This document shows positions 21,750 to 34,685 of a stretch of DNA of 64,000 nt, piece after piece. Both the position numbers and the translations under genes were made by a program. The notes beneath the pieces were generated by a model that had not been told where the DNA came from, did not search any database, and saw only the letters and a list, made by a program, of their open reading frames with translations. How positions within the stretch are numbered: position 1 is the stretch's first letter; each line of letters opens with the position of its first letter. The stretch comes from Adiantum capillus-veneris. Taxonomy: Eukaryota; Streptophyta; Polypodiopsida; Polypodiales; Pteridaceae. The stretch is taken from assembly GCA_014529385.2 (NCBI GenBank), contig CM043946.1:19673077-19737076 (forward strand), read 5' to 3'.

Positions 21750-22800
21750 ACTAAGGTTTACATAAAATGGCTCATCCCACTTTGGAGGTGCAATAGTGGA
21801 AGTGAGGCTATAATTTGTTTTAACTCATTAAACTGATGTTCATTTTCTTCACTCCAAGTGAAAATCTCTTGATAGGTAACTTGTAAAGGGAGAACCACTT
21901 GAGAGAACAGGTGAATGAACCTACTCAAATACCTCACCTTTTGAAGAAAAGAGACAAACTTCTTTGTTGTCATGGGAGAGGGAAAAGCCACCAAGGCTTG
22001 AACCTTGCTTGAGTCAGGTTCAATGCCCTTGGTAGAGATCACATGGTCAAGAAGAGTAACCTTACTTTCTCCAATGTGGCATTTCTCCACATTGAGTTGG
22101 CCACCCAAAGCTTGCAACCTAGCTAGACCTTCATAGACTTTCTCCAAATGAAGAGAGTGGGAGCTATAGATACAAAAGTCATCAGTAAAACCATGGACTT
22201 ATTTTCCAAAGAATGGTTGAAAGCCAAATGTCACATAGCACTAAAAAGTGGCTGGAGAATTTGTGAGACCAAAAGGCATAACTCAGTAAGCAAAAGATCC
22301 CTATGGTGTGATGAAGGTTGTCTGCTTTTGATCTTCTTCAGTGATGCTAATTTTGAAGTAGCATGAGTAGCCATCACATATCATGTAGCACTCATGTCCT
22401 GCTATCTCATTGAGAATTTCATCTTGGAAAGCAAGAGGAAAATGGTCCCTCTTTGTGGATGCATTAAGGGGTTTGTAATCAACACAAACCCTCCACTTAC
22501 CATTATTCTTTGGTGTGACTACCACTAGAGAAACCCACTCTTAGTCTTCAATAGGATAGTGAAACTTACTTCTAGAAATTTTCTTACCTCCTCAAGCAAG
22601 GCCTCTTGTTGAATTACTCCTAGCCGCCTGAGCTTTTTCACTACAGGTTTACTTCCCTCTTTGAGTTTAATGTGATGTTGAACTATTGTGATGCCAATGA
22701 TTTTATCATATTCATCAATGAAAAATGTGGTAAAATTACTTACCATCAAAATATAATCTTCACGCTCCATCCCACACAACTCACTAGAGAGCATTTAATG
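21750..22800 (-). pseudogene. Element E reverse transcriptase
   Basis: RT blocks appear in order: WRVCVDYKPLNASTKRDHFP, then the catalytic box as FTDDF (near 22165-22185; FIDDF in D) and GQLNVEKCHIGESKVTLL. A stop stands six codons before the catalytic box. YLSRFIHLFSQVV marks the connection region. Frameshifts lie near 22300 and 22525. Confidence 0.8.
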
Positions 22801-23069
22801 TAGCTTACCTTCTTCTACTAAAGGTTGTATATCTGGTGTCTCCCCTTGGTTTGATGATGATGCATTAGGTTGGTCCATCTTCTTATGGTCCTTGAGAATG
22901 ACCCCCATCACCTCAATTCTACTCTCACTTCCTTTAGTCATTGTTGACTCCTCTTATAAAGTGGTTGAAGAGTCACTACTAGAAAACTCATCCTCAAAGG
23001 TTTCTAGATCCATGTCGTGTTACTGACATGTCTTCATGTCATAAAGTATTGGCTTTTCTTTGGCATCCT

Positions 23070-23450
23070 TCATCCAGATTATGTCGGTGCCCAGTCTTGC
23101 TTATCTCTCATAGCCATAAGCCAAGGCCTCCCTAGAATGATAGGATAGCCTGCTTCCTTGTGTGGCATGACAAAGATGTCCACATTTACGTCAGTGTTGA
23201 ATTCCTTTAACCTAACTACATTTATAACACCAACACATTGAACTTTTACATTATTTGACATTTTGGCTCGGCATGGTGCCGGCCTACTCACCTCTAAACC
23301 CAAACGGTGCATCATTTTTTCACTCATGATGCATATTTGTATGCCACCATCGATGTAGATATTAGAGATGTGTTTCCCTTTTATGTGAGCATCCATCACT
23401 GGTAGTATGTCATCTAGATTCCTCCCAAAGATAGCCCCAACTATCTTGGC
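23070..23450 (-). pseudogene. Element E protease
   Basis: YIDGGIQICIM is the same D-G-G catalytic variant as in element D, followed by YPIILGRPWLMAM. The shared D-G-G suggests it is a family trait rather than decay. The acidic linker between protease and RT (22800-23070) is eroded. Confidence 0.75.
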
Positions 23451-24192
23451 TTTTGTTGTTTTGTGCTAACCATCTTTGTCCATTGTCTCCTCACCCTAGG
23501 TGCTAGGTAGAGGAACTGGGGCCAGGTGATTTTTGGGCCCTGCACAGAAACATCTTTAACCAGATCATATGGTTTAGAACATTCACCCAAAGAGAAATCT
23601 ACAATGTCAGTTTTGCATCGTGACTTGGATGGATTTCTGCTAGATTCCCCTTTAGTTTTCATCTTTTCTTCTTTTTAGCAAGATTCACCATGTCTAAAGT
23701 GATTTACCCCCATGGAATCTACCCCTTTAACCTTGGTATTACCTTTTGTCACTCCCTTGATATATTTGTCCACTTTCTCCTTTACCTTACCTTCAAGACT
23801 GATGACACTTACTGCCTAGTTGCCAACTAGTGATGGGGGTAAAGGTGAAATGAGAGGTTGGGGTGGTGGTGGTGGATGTGGTTAAACGGGTGGTTGTATT
23901 ATTTTCATAGGTGGTGCTTGTTATGGTGCCCTCAGTGGTGGTGGTCTTAATCTCAGTGGTGAATCGAAGTCTAGTTTTGTCTTTCTCCTCTATTGAAATT
24001 ATGCCTCCTTGGGTGTGGGCAGTAATACATGCCATGTCCATATTTCCCACAATTATAGGAGTGGTATTCTTGGTTTTTCCTGTGTTGTCGTCTTCCTTGC
24101 TCTTCATTGAGGTTGTGTGCATTCCCTTGTTGCACCAAATGCACAGATAGATTCTCCAGCTGAGTAACTGGGTTGCATGATTCGTTATTCAA
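23451..24192 (-). pseudogene. Element E gag C-terminal fragment
   Basis: Contains ENLSVHLVQQGNA and a zinc knuckle YHSYNCGKYGHGMYYC (near 24010-24060), in which the first Cys of the CX2C pair is Ser. A Thr/His-rich frame overlapping it is an artefact. Gag stops abruptly at about 24190 against unrelated AT-rich DNA, so the N-terminus, leader and 5' LTR are lost. Confidence 0.7.
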
Positions 24193-24880
24193 TGTTTGTT
24201 TTTTTCGTGAATAATGGTCGATTAATACATTCCAAAGATTTATTCGTGCGTATTATTTGTTGCCACGTTAGCTTTTTTGAAAATAAAATTTTACTGCTTA
24301 CATATCGGCCAAAAGCCTATCAAACGATCAAATATTGATCAATAGGCTTTTGATCAATAATATGTATCGATTGATATGGTTTTGATTAATATTGTAGTAG
24401 TATATAAGCCCAAATTTCATGTTTTAACTACAATTCCCTTCAACAAAGTGTCAGGTTACCTCCGACATAGAAAGGTTGAGTTGTCAACTTAAAAAATCTT
24501 TGATTTTTTAAGAAAAGATTATTTTTAATGTTTATACATTAAAAATAAAATAAATATATAGATTTGAATCACCTATAATTCTAAACAATAGAATTATTCT
24601 TTAACTCTATTGTTTTAGTATAAGTAAATTACTCTAAGCAGCAGTAGAGACTATACTTTTAGCTCTACTTGCTTTAGGATAGATAAATAAATAATTGTAT
24701 GCATTAGAGGCTACATTTTTAGCTATAGTGCATGTATAATTCTAAACATTAGAAGCTATACTCTTAACTCTATTTGTTTTAGAATAGATACTTAAAAGTG
24801 ATATTTGATGGTTAAAATCTATCATAGCTATAATATGTGCATATATGTAGTGTTAATTCATACATTTTGGAACATATACA
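24193..24880. other. AT-rich DNA, no gene
   Basis: No coding domains. Short repeated phrases such as ATTAGAGGCTA/ATTAGAAGCTA and TTAACTCTATTGTTTTAG/TTAACTCTATTTGTTTTAG recur between 24590 and 24790. It may be a terminal part of the hAT-type element that follows; this is only a guess from position. Confidence 0.35.
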
Positions 24881-24889
24881 CACACATGT

Positions 24890-25440
24890 AGGGTCTTTTG
24901 GTTGTCATGAACAAATGTTCTTACCTCCATATAGACATAGAATAGGTCCACTTAGTGCCTCTTGGTTGTTATGAGATGATTCTCTTACTTCCAAGTGAGG
25001 TTTAAGATATGAAGTAGGATTCACTTGGTTGCATAGAATAGGTCCACTTAGTGTCTCTTGGTTGTTATGAGATAATTCTCTTACTTCCAAGTAAGGTTTA
25101 AGGTATGAAGTAGGATTCACTTGGTTGTTATCGAGCTTATGCTCTTACCTCTAAGTGATTATGGTGGATTAGCTACAAAATTCACTAGGTTTTGATCGAG
25201 CGAAAGCTCTTACCTCCTAGAATATTAGTCATGCATAGTACTTAGGAGTCACATGGATGCTATCGAGCTCATGCTCTTACCTCTATGTTGATATAGAAAT
25301 TAGAGACCTCAGTTATTTTAGGGTCAATTGGTTGTGTTTGAGCAGTAGCTCCTACCTCCAAGAGACATAGATAGTGGAATGTGAGATGACTCCATTGCTC
25401 ATCTAGGTTGTCTTGAGAAAATACTCTTTACCTCCTAGTA
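24890..25440. repeat. Array of degenerate hairpin repeats
   Basis: At least seven units share the pattern CTTGGTTGTTATGAG...CTCTTACCTCCAAGTGA. One 105-bp stretch (about 24941-25045) is repeated almost exactly right after itself (to about 25140). Each unit holds a small inverted repeat (GAGC-n-GCTC, as in CGAGCTTATGCTC). Such arrays are often subterminal in DNA transposons, and a hAT transposase relic follows within 200 bp. Confidence 0.7.
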
Positions 25441-25599
25441 GCCAGTAATGGCATATCCATTGGTGATCTTCCCTGAAAGATTATCTTAACACTATTTATT
25501 CATCATTCTAATTTAGCAAATCATATCTATAACCTTTTATCTTTCTCATTGCGCGATTATGGTGAAAATTTATAATCATAGTGTATCTATTGATTGTAG

Positions 25600-26600
25600 G
25601 ATATATTTTGTTGAAGTCAGAAAGCATGGTGTGAGGAAAAGAGTGGTCCTATGTGCAAGAAAAAGAGAGAGGCAAAACAGTTTTGTTTGTGGAATGCAAA
25701 CATTGTGGGCATAAGTGGCATGGAAATGCAACTCGCATCAAAGAACATCTATTTGGCATTGGCCCCAAGAATGTGGAGCACCGCCTAAAGACATATGGGT
25801 CCATTTTGCAGGGTATGTAAAGAGATGCAAATAGGCATGACTTCTTCCTAAGAGACAGAAGGGTATTATAGGTGGGTCATTTGTCAACATAGCAGAAGTG
25901 AGTGTAGATTAAGAGGACATGAGAGCTAACCAAGGACCTTCAATGGGAACAACCCAAACACCTCAAAGTCCTTACACTTTTCCAAATGGTGCCATGGGAG
26001 GGATAGATGCAAGTCCCGGCACATCCAGCAGAGCCAGTACGCCTGGGACTCTACACGCAACATTCACTCAACAAGACATGCTTGAATTGCATCTAAAGTG
26101 GACACAAGCCTTCATGGCTTGTGGAATCCCATTTAATGTCATAAGAAATCCTATTTTCAAAGATTCCCCAATGTCAAATGCAAAAAAAAGGATTCATCTA
26201 TCCTGATTATAATAAAATGCAAATAGAGTATGTGGACAAAGTTAAGAGCAGTACAGAATCAATTCTCAAGTGAACGGTGCTTGACTTTGTTCCAATGTTT
26301 GGCTATACCATAGCGCTCGACGGATGGACCAACTGTTAGAAAAAACCATTGATTAATGTCATGTAATTTGTCCCAAAGTTGCAATGTTTTTGGAGGCCAT
26401 TGATACCTCATTGAAAGAGAAGAGAAGACAGCTCTCTACTTGACAAAGGTATATGAGAGATCTATTGCTTGACTGGGTGGAATGAAGAATGTGACAACTA
26501 TTGTTACAGATAATGCTTCCAACTACAAAGGAGTGATGTCGTCTTGTGACACGTACATAGTGGGAATGAATGCTACAAGATCTATCTTGCAACTTTCTAG
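25600..26600 (+). pseudogene. hAT-family transposase relic
   Basis: A BED-type zinc-finger segment reads around 25645-25830: WSYVQEKERGK, VECKHCGHKWHGNATRIKEH. After a low-complexity stretch, a DUF659-type core follows: GFIYPDYNKMQIEYVDKVK, then MFGYTIALDGWTN, VAMFLEAIDTS and NVTTIVTDNASNYKG, in the order seen in plant hAT transposases. Several stops and frame changes are present, and the C-terminal dimerisation domain is missing. A working enzyme would bind the element ends and cut and paste DNA. This one is dead. Confidence 0.75.
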
Positions 26601-27330
26601 ATACATAAGTATATTTCCTATAATGTACATATGAATATCTAAGTATACTAATAATCTTTCTATCTCATCCTATTATTTATCTCAAGGGTAACATATTCTT
26701 CCTCTCACGTCAAAAAGTATTATGGGAAAAGCGTCAATAGCTGCGTCTCTTTAACTTGGGGCAAAAAGCATTGGTTCTTTCTTTCTACTATGTCATTATC
26801 ATCTTACATCCTAGCTAGATCTTATATCTTATATTTCTTATATTTCTTATTTTTCTTATATTTCTTTTTAATAGCTACTAGGAAGGAATCAAATCCTAGT
26901 GGGACACTAGCTTGCATGATTCTCAAAGATATCCCTATTTTAATGCGTTATTGCAAGCATGATTACAAAACTTTATTAAGGAGCAATGTCATGCTTTTAT
27001 ATTGCATGAGGTGTCCATTGGAATCAAATAAAAGTTTAGGCTAAAGGGGACCACAAGAAGACTTTTGTTGCCAAACTGTACCCTATTTTGATGATTTTTT
27101 TACACAAGGTTCCAATCAGAATTGGAAAAAGTATATAAAATAGGAGTCGTAGCTAATGAGCTGAAGTTTCTGCTCCTACTTGTTTTTCTATATTTGAAGA
27201 CACGATTAAGGAGATATCATCAAAACACTGGACCCCAGTCTGCCCACATTATACAGGGACAACTCATTTCAAACTTTTCCAGTTTTTGTTCACACTGGCT
27301 CTTCTCTTCTTGTGTAAACCCTTGGGGGTT
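26601..27330. other. Stretch without a recognisable gene
   Basis: AT-rich, with a TTATATTTCTTAT-type repeat at 26822-26868. No domain was seen. It may hold the right part of the hAT relic or the upstream part of an LTR whose TATA box is at 27339. Confidence 0.35.
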
Positions 27331-27338
27331 CCCTTCAC

Positions 27339-27348
27339 CTATAAAAGG
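27339..27348 (+). promoter_or_regulatory. TATA box, probable LTR promoter
   Basis: TTCACCTATAAAAGGGGACC is a near-ideal plant TATA box. A minisatellite begins 24 bp downstream. No gene follows, and an unplaced or solo LTR is the likely setting. Confidence 0.55.
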
Positions 27349-27371
27349 GGACCTCTTTTTCCTTAGAAACT

Positions 27372-27488
27372 ATTCAAGCTATTCAAGACATTCAAACCAT
27401 CCAAGATATTCAAGCCATTCAAGCTATTCAAGCCATTCAAGCCATTCAATCCATTCAAGCTATTCAAGCTATTCAAGCCATTCATGGG
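27372..27488 (+). repeat. 9-bp minisatellite
   Basis: Thirteen units of ATTCAAGCY with few changes. In one frame it gives a YSS/HSS tripeptide repeat, which is not evidence for a protein. Confidence 0.9.
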
Positions 27489-28095
27489 ATGAATTCATGA
27501 GAGAGTGAGAGTAGTAATACCTAATTGTACTTAGATATAAACATAAGCCTAAGCCTACACTTACTCCTGGAGGAAGACTAGCCAATCTTGTAAGCTATCC
27601 TTAGAATATAATCTCTAATCAAAGATGGACTTGAACTTGGTGCATCAATCAAGGCTTGAAGTATTCCCTCTTCTTCTCTCTTCATAAAAAATGGTGAATA
27701 ACTCCCAAAGGGTTTGTCAAGTAAGATGTCTTCTACTTTGATGTTTTGTTGATTTCTTGTTGTTTTCCTTTTTATCTATAATTCAACATATATCTCTAAT
27801 TTCATCTCCCTCTCTAACCAAACCTATCTCTCTCACTCTAGAAATTCATTCTCTCTACAAATTATAGGTCCTCCTTGCTACAGGTACATCTATGCCCGTA
27901 GTATCCTTATTGCCTACGGGCAAGAATAGGGCTTGGGAGGGAAACTTCTCATCTCTTAACTTCTCTCATATCTACATTTCTCACATACTATCCTAGATGA
28001 ATAATCCAGATGATGTGAATTTCTATTTCTTCCACTCTGTGCGGTCTATTAGAATCAACATATGGATTAGTCGTAAAATACACTTTCAACAATGT
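27489..28095. other. Possible LTR remainder, no gene
   Basis: Pyrimidine-rich and non-coding. It contains a 9-bp inverted repeat, TGCCCGTAG (27893-27901) and CTACGGGCA (27913-27922). It ends at the left edge of element G, where AATGT (28091-28095) would be the target duplication. Confidence 0.35.
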
Positions 28096-29768
<1,673 letters not shown>

Positions 29769-29782
29769 TTTCCCATCCCCTA
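29769..29782 (-). other. Polypurine tract of element G
   Basis: Minus strand AGGGGATGGGAAA directly before TGATGGTACAAC, the proposed LTR start. Confidence 0.6.
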
Positions 29783-31107
29783 GTTGAGCATTTACGCTCA
29801 ACCACATAAGAGCTTTATTACCCTATTAACTGCAAAACCTGGCACACACTATGAGAAAACCAAAACCATATGTACACAGTTTTATTCTTCTTACTGTCAA
29901 ACCTTCAAGTGGGTTGCCGCACCCCCTGCATCATATACCTTCCACCTGAATCAACCACCTACCTTTGATATCTTCCACCCATTTGTAACTGCTCAACATA
30001 GTGCCGTACCCCAGCACCTAGAGCATCATGTGTGTAGGTTGGCCCTAGCCTACCTGACACCAAGCTCTAACACATGTCTGACCCTCCCTCCCAACCAAAT
30101 AAAGTGGAGGATTTCACCATAGAACCCTGCACTTGGTGAGCCAACCACCGCATAGCTGCATCTACCACCCTATCCATCAACCATACCTTACATACCTTTA
30201 ATGGAAGCAAAGTCACGTCTTGGGATTCTTCTTTCTCCACCATTGGACATGTCTGCTGCATCAAAATCTCCTCGGTCTCTGGCATCACAACCTCCTCTTT
30301 GTCCATACACTCAATTCCAGCATCATTGAGCCCTTCCTCGTCTACCGGCCCTTCAAGGTCGATCAACACCTCTTGCTCTTCAGCTTCAATCACCTGTTCT
30401 TTAAGCATCTCTTATATTGTTGCATCAGGCTCTTCCAAGGAAGAGAGAAACTCTTTCTCTTTGAATTCATCTTGACTTCCTCCATAGGTACGGCTGCTCC
30501 ATCCCCTTCTGGCAAAATGCTACACTTGCTGCACCACCATGGCACATTCCACCGCTACTTTTATCAGCATGGCCATTAGCATGGCACCACATACTACCTT
30601 TACCTGCATATCCTCATCTATAAGCCTAGACTACTCCATTTGGTCTTCATCAAGAATCTGGTCTTGCTTTTTTCTCTACTCTTCTTGCACATGGGCTACT
30701 ACCATATCATCAAACACATAAGAGGGCAGCTTTACCTTTACCATCTTAGGCTCATCAGACTCCGTCTCCTCGTCATATGATGTGGACTCATCCACACTAT
30801 TCTCCTCTCTTGTCTCCCAGCCACACGATCTTATATCCCCATCATCACCGGCATCATAAATTGATTCTATATCTGCATCTGCATCCACTTGCTGCTCCAC
30901 AAAAGCTTGACCATCATACTGACTTTGCTCACTTTCTTCATCAGCTTGTGAACCCTTGGCATTTTGCTATTCTTTCATGCAAACTTTCCAGAAGAACAAG
31001 ATTTACCTCTTCAATCCGCACTAGAATCTCCATATCTGCTACCGCTTTTGCCTCTTTGTTCACCTCAACATGGAGCTTCTCCTTGTTGAAAAACTCGTCC
31101 ACCCTTT
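29783..31107 (-). pseudogene. Element G acidic C-terminal ORF
   Basis: From the H insertion site leftward on the minus strand, VDEFFNKEKLHVEVNKEAKAV continues the gag-like frame from 41731-42195. After stops, strongly acidic segments follow: VDADADIESIYDAGDDGD and DEETESDEPKMVKVK (30676-30900), then VIEAEEQEVLIDLEGPVDEE and MPETEEILMQQ (30067-30408). No catalytic motif of protease or RT was found. Function is unknown. An acidic cargo or gag extension is the best description. Three or more stops interrupt it. Confidence 0.5.
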
Positions 31108-31758
31108 GTAAGGTCTTTGACCCCGATCAAAAAGAGCACCCTTGTACCATGGAATGAATATAATGGAATAAGTTAGTATTTTTAGCAGTTTTCCAGATTC
31201 TGTCAGTGCCATGATTTTTAGAATGTTATAAAGCTTCAAAATGTGAATTAAAATAATTTTTGTGAAAATTTTCCAAAAATAGTAAGTTTTTGGTCACCCG
31301 ACCCGTCCAGTTTTGATCGTCTCGAAAAACTGCACCCGTATCCCAAATTTGAAAAAAATGCATTTTCGGACACTGGGGGCTACTAAATATGGCAGGTACT
31401 CGGGCCAGTACGTCTTAGTTAGAGCTTCGTATGGAAATTTACGGCATCAAAATCCGATTCGTATGACCCGTTTGAGCCTAGAACCAAATTTCCTAAAAAT
31501 TGTCCGAGGAGGTACCGGGGGCCCGGGACTGTGTGGGAACAGGTCCCAGGCCACTCCAGATCATCTTTAGTAGCTAGGGGGCACCGTCTTTCTTTGTGGG
31601 AGTCTTGGGAAAGCTGCCAAGCCTGCAACTCAGTCTCAGAACCAGTTAACCAAGCCAACCTGACACTTGGTGGGCAGAGAACTGGACTTGCCATGCTTAA
31701 CTGGAGAAGCTCCCAGATGCATTTAGCAACCCAAATCGATTTTCAGCCTGTAGGAGCC

Positions 31759-31766
31759 TATTTAAA
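31759..31766 (+). promoter_or_regulatory. TATA-like box of element H LTR
   Basis: GAGCCTATTTAAAGACC followed by a (CA)-rich stretch. The same box lies at 39616-39623 in the 3' LTR, just before a longer (CA)n tract (39630-39658). Transcription would start about 30 bp downstream. Confidence 0.5.
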
Positions 31767-32647
31767 GACCTACACACACACACTTATGCCCTCTCACACA
31801 GACAGTGCATACACACACACCTACACACACTGGGAAGGTGTTGCCGGATCACATACCTATTGAAGAAGAAGCTAGGAGGGAGGTGCTGCCGAATTTTCAT
31901 CTCAAGAAGCTCGATTAGATCAGAAAATCGAGAAGATTACCAACTCTTAATCACGGTAACGACGGTTTAATTAATGCCATCTGAAAATCCCTTTCTCTAC
32001 CATCAAAATTTCTCGTACATTATGCCTATTCCTAGTCGAAATTCTCTATGACTACTCTCTAAATTCTCCTTATTCGTACTCTATTATGTATTCATCATTC
32101 CATAGCTGAATTATCAACCATTCTTCACTCTCGATTAATGATTAGAGCATAATTATCAGAATCTTCTCTCTCTAGGTAGCATAGTAATTAATCGACAAGC
32201 TAGTATTTGTGCAGATTGAAGAGAATCACTATTGTACTCACTCATTAACAATGAAGCTCAATTGAACTCATTCTCTTATGCATTAAGATGTAATTAAGGA
32301 GGAATTAATTTGTCATTAAGACTCTAAGAATTGGTTTTCCCTCACACATATGCATAAGGTAAATCTGCATCATCTAATTGCTAGGAAATAGTTTAATCAT
32401 ACTTAATTCAATTCTCTGGTAATTCCAATAGCAAAGTCCTAATTATTCTTAATCATGTAAGCCGAATAATTATCTTAGAGCCGGTTCCCATAGGATTATG
32501 TGCTATTCTTAATGATTGCTTTATGAAAGAAATCTAGACCTCTCATATAAGAGGGATTAATTGATGTCACTAATCTACCCATTGGACTGTTATGATGCTT
32601 GCAAACCTTAGCTCTTTCTCCAAGCTAATCATTTAAAGTAGTGAGAA

Positions 32648-32788
32648 ATGGCCCCGGTTAAGAGGACGCGCTTCGGTGGTGCCAACGATCGCGAGGCAGG
32701 AACGAGAAATTTCAACGGGAAGGGGAAGGCTCCCATGGAGGAACAAATACCGGCCATCTCACGGGCCATCGATGAAGAAGTGGATGAG
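32648..32788 (+). CDS. Candidate first exon inside the LTR of element H
   Basis: ATG at 32648 opens 47 codons beginning MAPVKRTRFGG and ending AISRAIDEEVDE, directly followed by GTAGAT, a possible splice donor at 32789. The exon is exactly 141 nt (phase 0). The same open stretch exists in the 3' LTR (from about 40525) with six base changes and no stop. Downstream, an ORF without its own ATG (33970-34473) begins right after a TGTTGCAG acceptor in matching phase. The role as an exon is inferred; openness, ATG, donor and phase are seen. Confidence 0.45.
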
Positions 32789-33081
32789 GTAGATCATATT
32801 TTTATTCAAGTTTTTTAAATTAACATTGCATACGCTAGTTAGGAATGCTCATATCCCCGAACATGTTGGAGAAATCCGACGGAAACCTCGGCATTGAAAT
32901 CATTGTACGTTAAGTTCTAAAGTAGGAAGGTAATGCTTGATGGGTATGTTGTTTGAAAGAGGAAAGAATGTTTGCTAGAGAAAATTTAGCTCGGCATGTT
33001 CATTTCATTTCCAATGTTGAATCAGTCCTGACCCCCCTACTGATCACAGGGGGCAAAGTTCCTCGTTAAGGGCTCTTGAAT

Positions 33082-33195
33082 CCACGACTTGCTTTCTATG
33101 CGGTGGATACCCACGACTTGCTTTCTATGCGGTGGGAACCCACGTCTTGCTTTCTATGCGGTGGGAGTGTCCATGACGTGCTTTCTATGGGGTGG
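33082..33195 (+). repeat. Four hairpin-like tandem repeats in the LTR
   Basis: Four copies of CCACGACTTGCTTTCTATGC plus GGTGG, spaced 28-32 bp apart. Each unit starts CCAC and ends GTGG and so could form a short stem. The same four copies occur at 40958-41072. Confidence 0.9.
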
Positions 33196-33858
33196 ACATA
33201 CCTAGTTGTATGGGCAGCTAGGCGACAACGGGAGGAGTGAACTCTTGCTGGAGGGGGGATGTTGTACCTCCAGAACATTGGAACTTTTATGAATAAGTTT
33301 GAGTAGAATTTTGTCTTGGTGTTGTTTGCAATACTGGTTGAAGGGCTGTTTTAACGAACCATGTGATTTGGAATTAAACAAGGAGTATCTATGTTGACCA
33401 ACCTTTGTGGTAGTAATTAGGTCACACAATAAAGTGTGAGTGTGGGGGTGGAAAGTGGGGGCTTGGCTCGGGTTGCCAAAGCCTACGAGATGGGTGGTCC
33501 CGATTGTTCGGGAACTCTCTGTCCCCATAGTGCTTACTCGATATTAGTAATACTCATTGCCCCTAGAGCGGCGAATTCTCGAGAGTACGTGCCTCTGAAA
33601 CATGGGGAAAAAGGCACTCGGGTTTTCTCTCCTCTTGGAAGGTGGGTCTTAGGATCGTTAGATAGTTCAAGTACGCTTCCCCTGCGAGGTGGAGCTAGAT
33701 CTCCTTGCTAGTAGGCTCGAACTCGACTCACTTTGTGATGAGAGATCGTCCGCTAGTCGAACCCTGAACCATTTTGTTTGCTTCCGCAATAGATCTAGTG
33801 GCCACCAGGTTCACCATCAAATCTGCTGGTTGATACGGCGGGGTGGGGACCTCAGACC

Positions 33859-33870
33859 TGGTATCAGAGC
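33859..33870 (+). other. Primer binding site of element H
   Basis: Exact TGGTATCAGAGC (initiator tRNA-Met), 4 nt after the LTR end at 33854. Confidence 0.9.
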
Positions 33871-33969
33871 CTAGGTTAGGCTGGGTAATAAAGTCGTACT
33901 GTTTGAACATTTGAAAAGAACTGAAAGTATATAGGTAGCTGATTCAAATTCCTTGCATTGGTGTTGCAG

Positions 33970-34473
33970 GAAGACCCCGTGCTAGAGTATTGGAAGTTCC
34001 AAGTGTTTGAGCTTATTTATGAGCAAGCTCGAAGATCCCCAGTTTACCAGTTCAGGCGAGATGTCATGGAGATATTGTTGAAGGCTTATACGCCACATTC
34101 CACTCACATTGATAGAGGATGGGAACTTGATTGGAAATTTCCAGGAGGGGTTTACTGCATCAACGCTCGGAAGCTAGGATGACTGGCTACCGACTTGAAG
34201 AAGATACGTTGGGGAGAAGAGCTGAGAGTAATAGAGATATTCTATTTGGTGCCTACATGATTGGACCAGACTGTTTCAGACAACTCCAATCAAACCATCA
34301 ATGACTGGCTCTTGGAGAAGTTCACCAATGTGATTCCAGCAAACCGAGTCAAAACCTTTGGATTACTGAAAGCGGAACTCCGGCCCGATATCTTAGCTTA
34401 TTATCCACTCAAGAATGAGTATAGAAACTATTACATGAATGAAGTAGTGCATCATGTCAATACCAATTTCTAG
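33970..34473 (+). pseudogene. Extra ORF between primer site and gag of element H
   Basis: An open frame starting after a TGA at 33940 has no ATG before 34060. From 33970 it reads EDPVLEYWKFQVFELIYEQA, later VYQFRRDVMEILLKAY and, after two in-frame TGA codons (34180 and 34258), NDWLLEKFTNVIPANRVKTF, ending at a TAG at 34471-34473. The frame is otherwise kept for 168 codons. The sequence just before 33970 is a good splice acceptor (TGGTGTTGCAG). No known domain was recognised. Chromoviruses normally have no gene here. It may be a regulatory or captured gene, now with two nonsense mutations. Confidence 0.5.
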
Positions 34474-34685
34474 GCGTATGTTATACGCAATCCATAAAGC
34501 CATGTAATAAGCTGATCAACAGTTATCCTAAACCTTGAGGGGTTTCGATTGTAATAAATTTTCATCAATAAAGTGCTTTTTGTCTCCGAATCTCTATCTC
34601 TTGATAAAGTGGAATTTGAATTTTATTAAAAGTCTCATGTCTATTTTGAAATTCAAGTAGTGGTATCAAGAATTTCGTATAACCC

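Larger units (their letters stand above)
31108..33854 (+). repeat. 5' LTR of element H
   Basis: Starts TGTAAGGTCTTTGACC and ends GGGTGGGGACCTCA. It matches 38964-41730 throughout. It contains a TATA-type box, a conserved ATG-initiated open stretch (32648-32788) and four hairpin-like repeats (33082-33195). The length, about 2.75 kb, is long for a chromovirus. Confidence 0.9.

Noticed and set aside
18120-24192. Elements D and E as one tandem LTR-internal-LTR-internal array sharing an LTR
   Set aside because: The integrases differ by roughly 30 percent while the LTRs of D are far closer to each other, so E is an older copy joined by a break rather than a sharer of the LTR.
33082-33195. CRISPR-like regular repeats
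   Set aside because: Only four units with spacers of 3-8 bp, inside a plant LTR and duplicated with it; not a CRISPR array.
33958-33969. Start of the extra ORF of H at 33958
   Set aside because: The codon is TTG, not ATG, and the bases that follow look like a splice acceptor.
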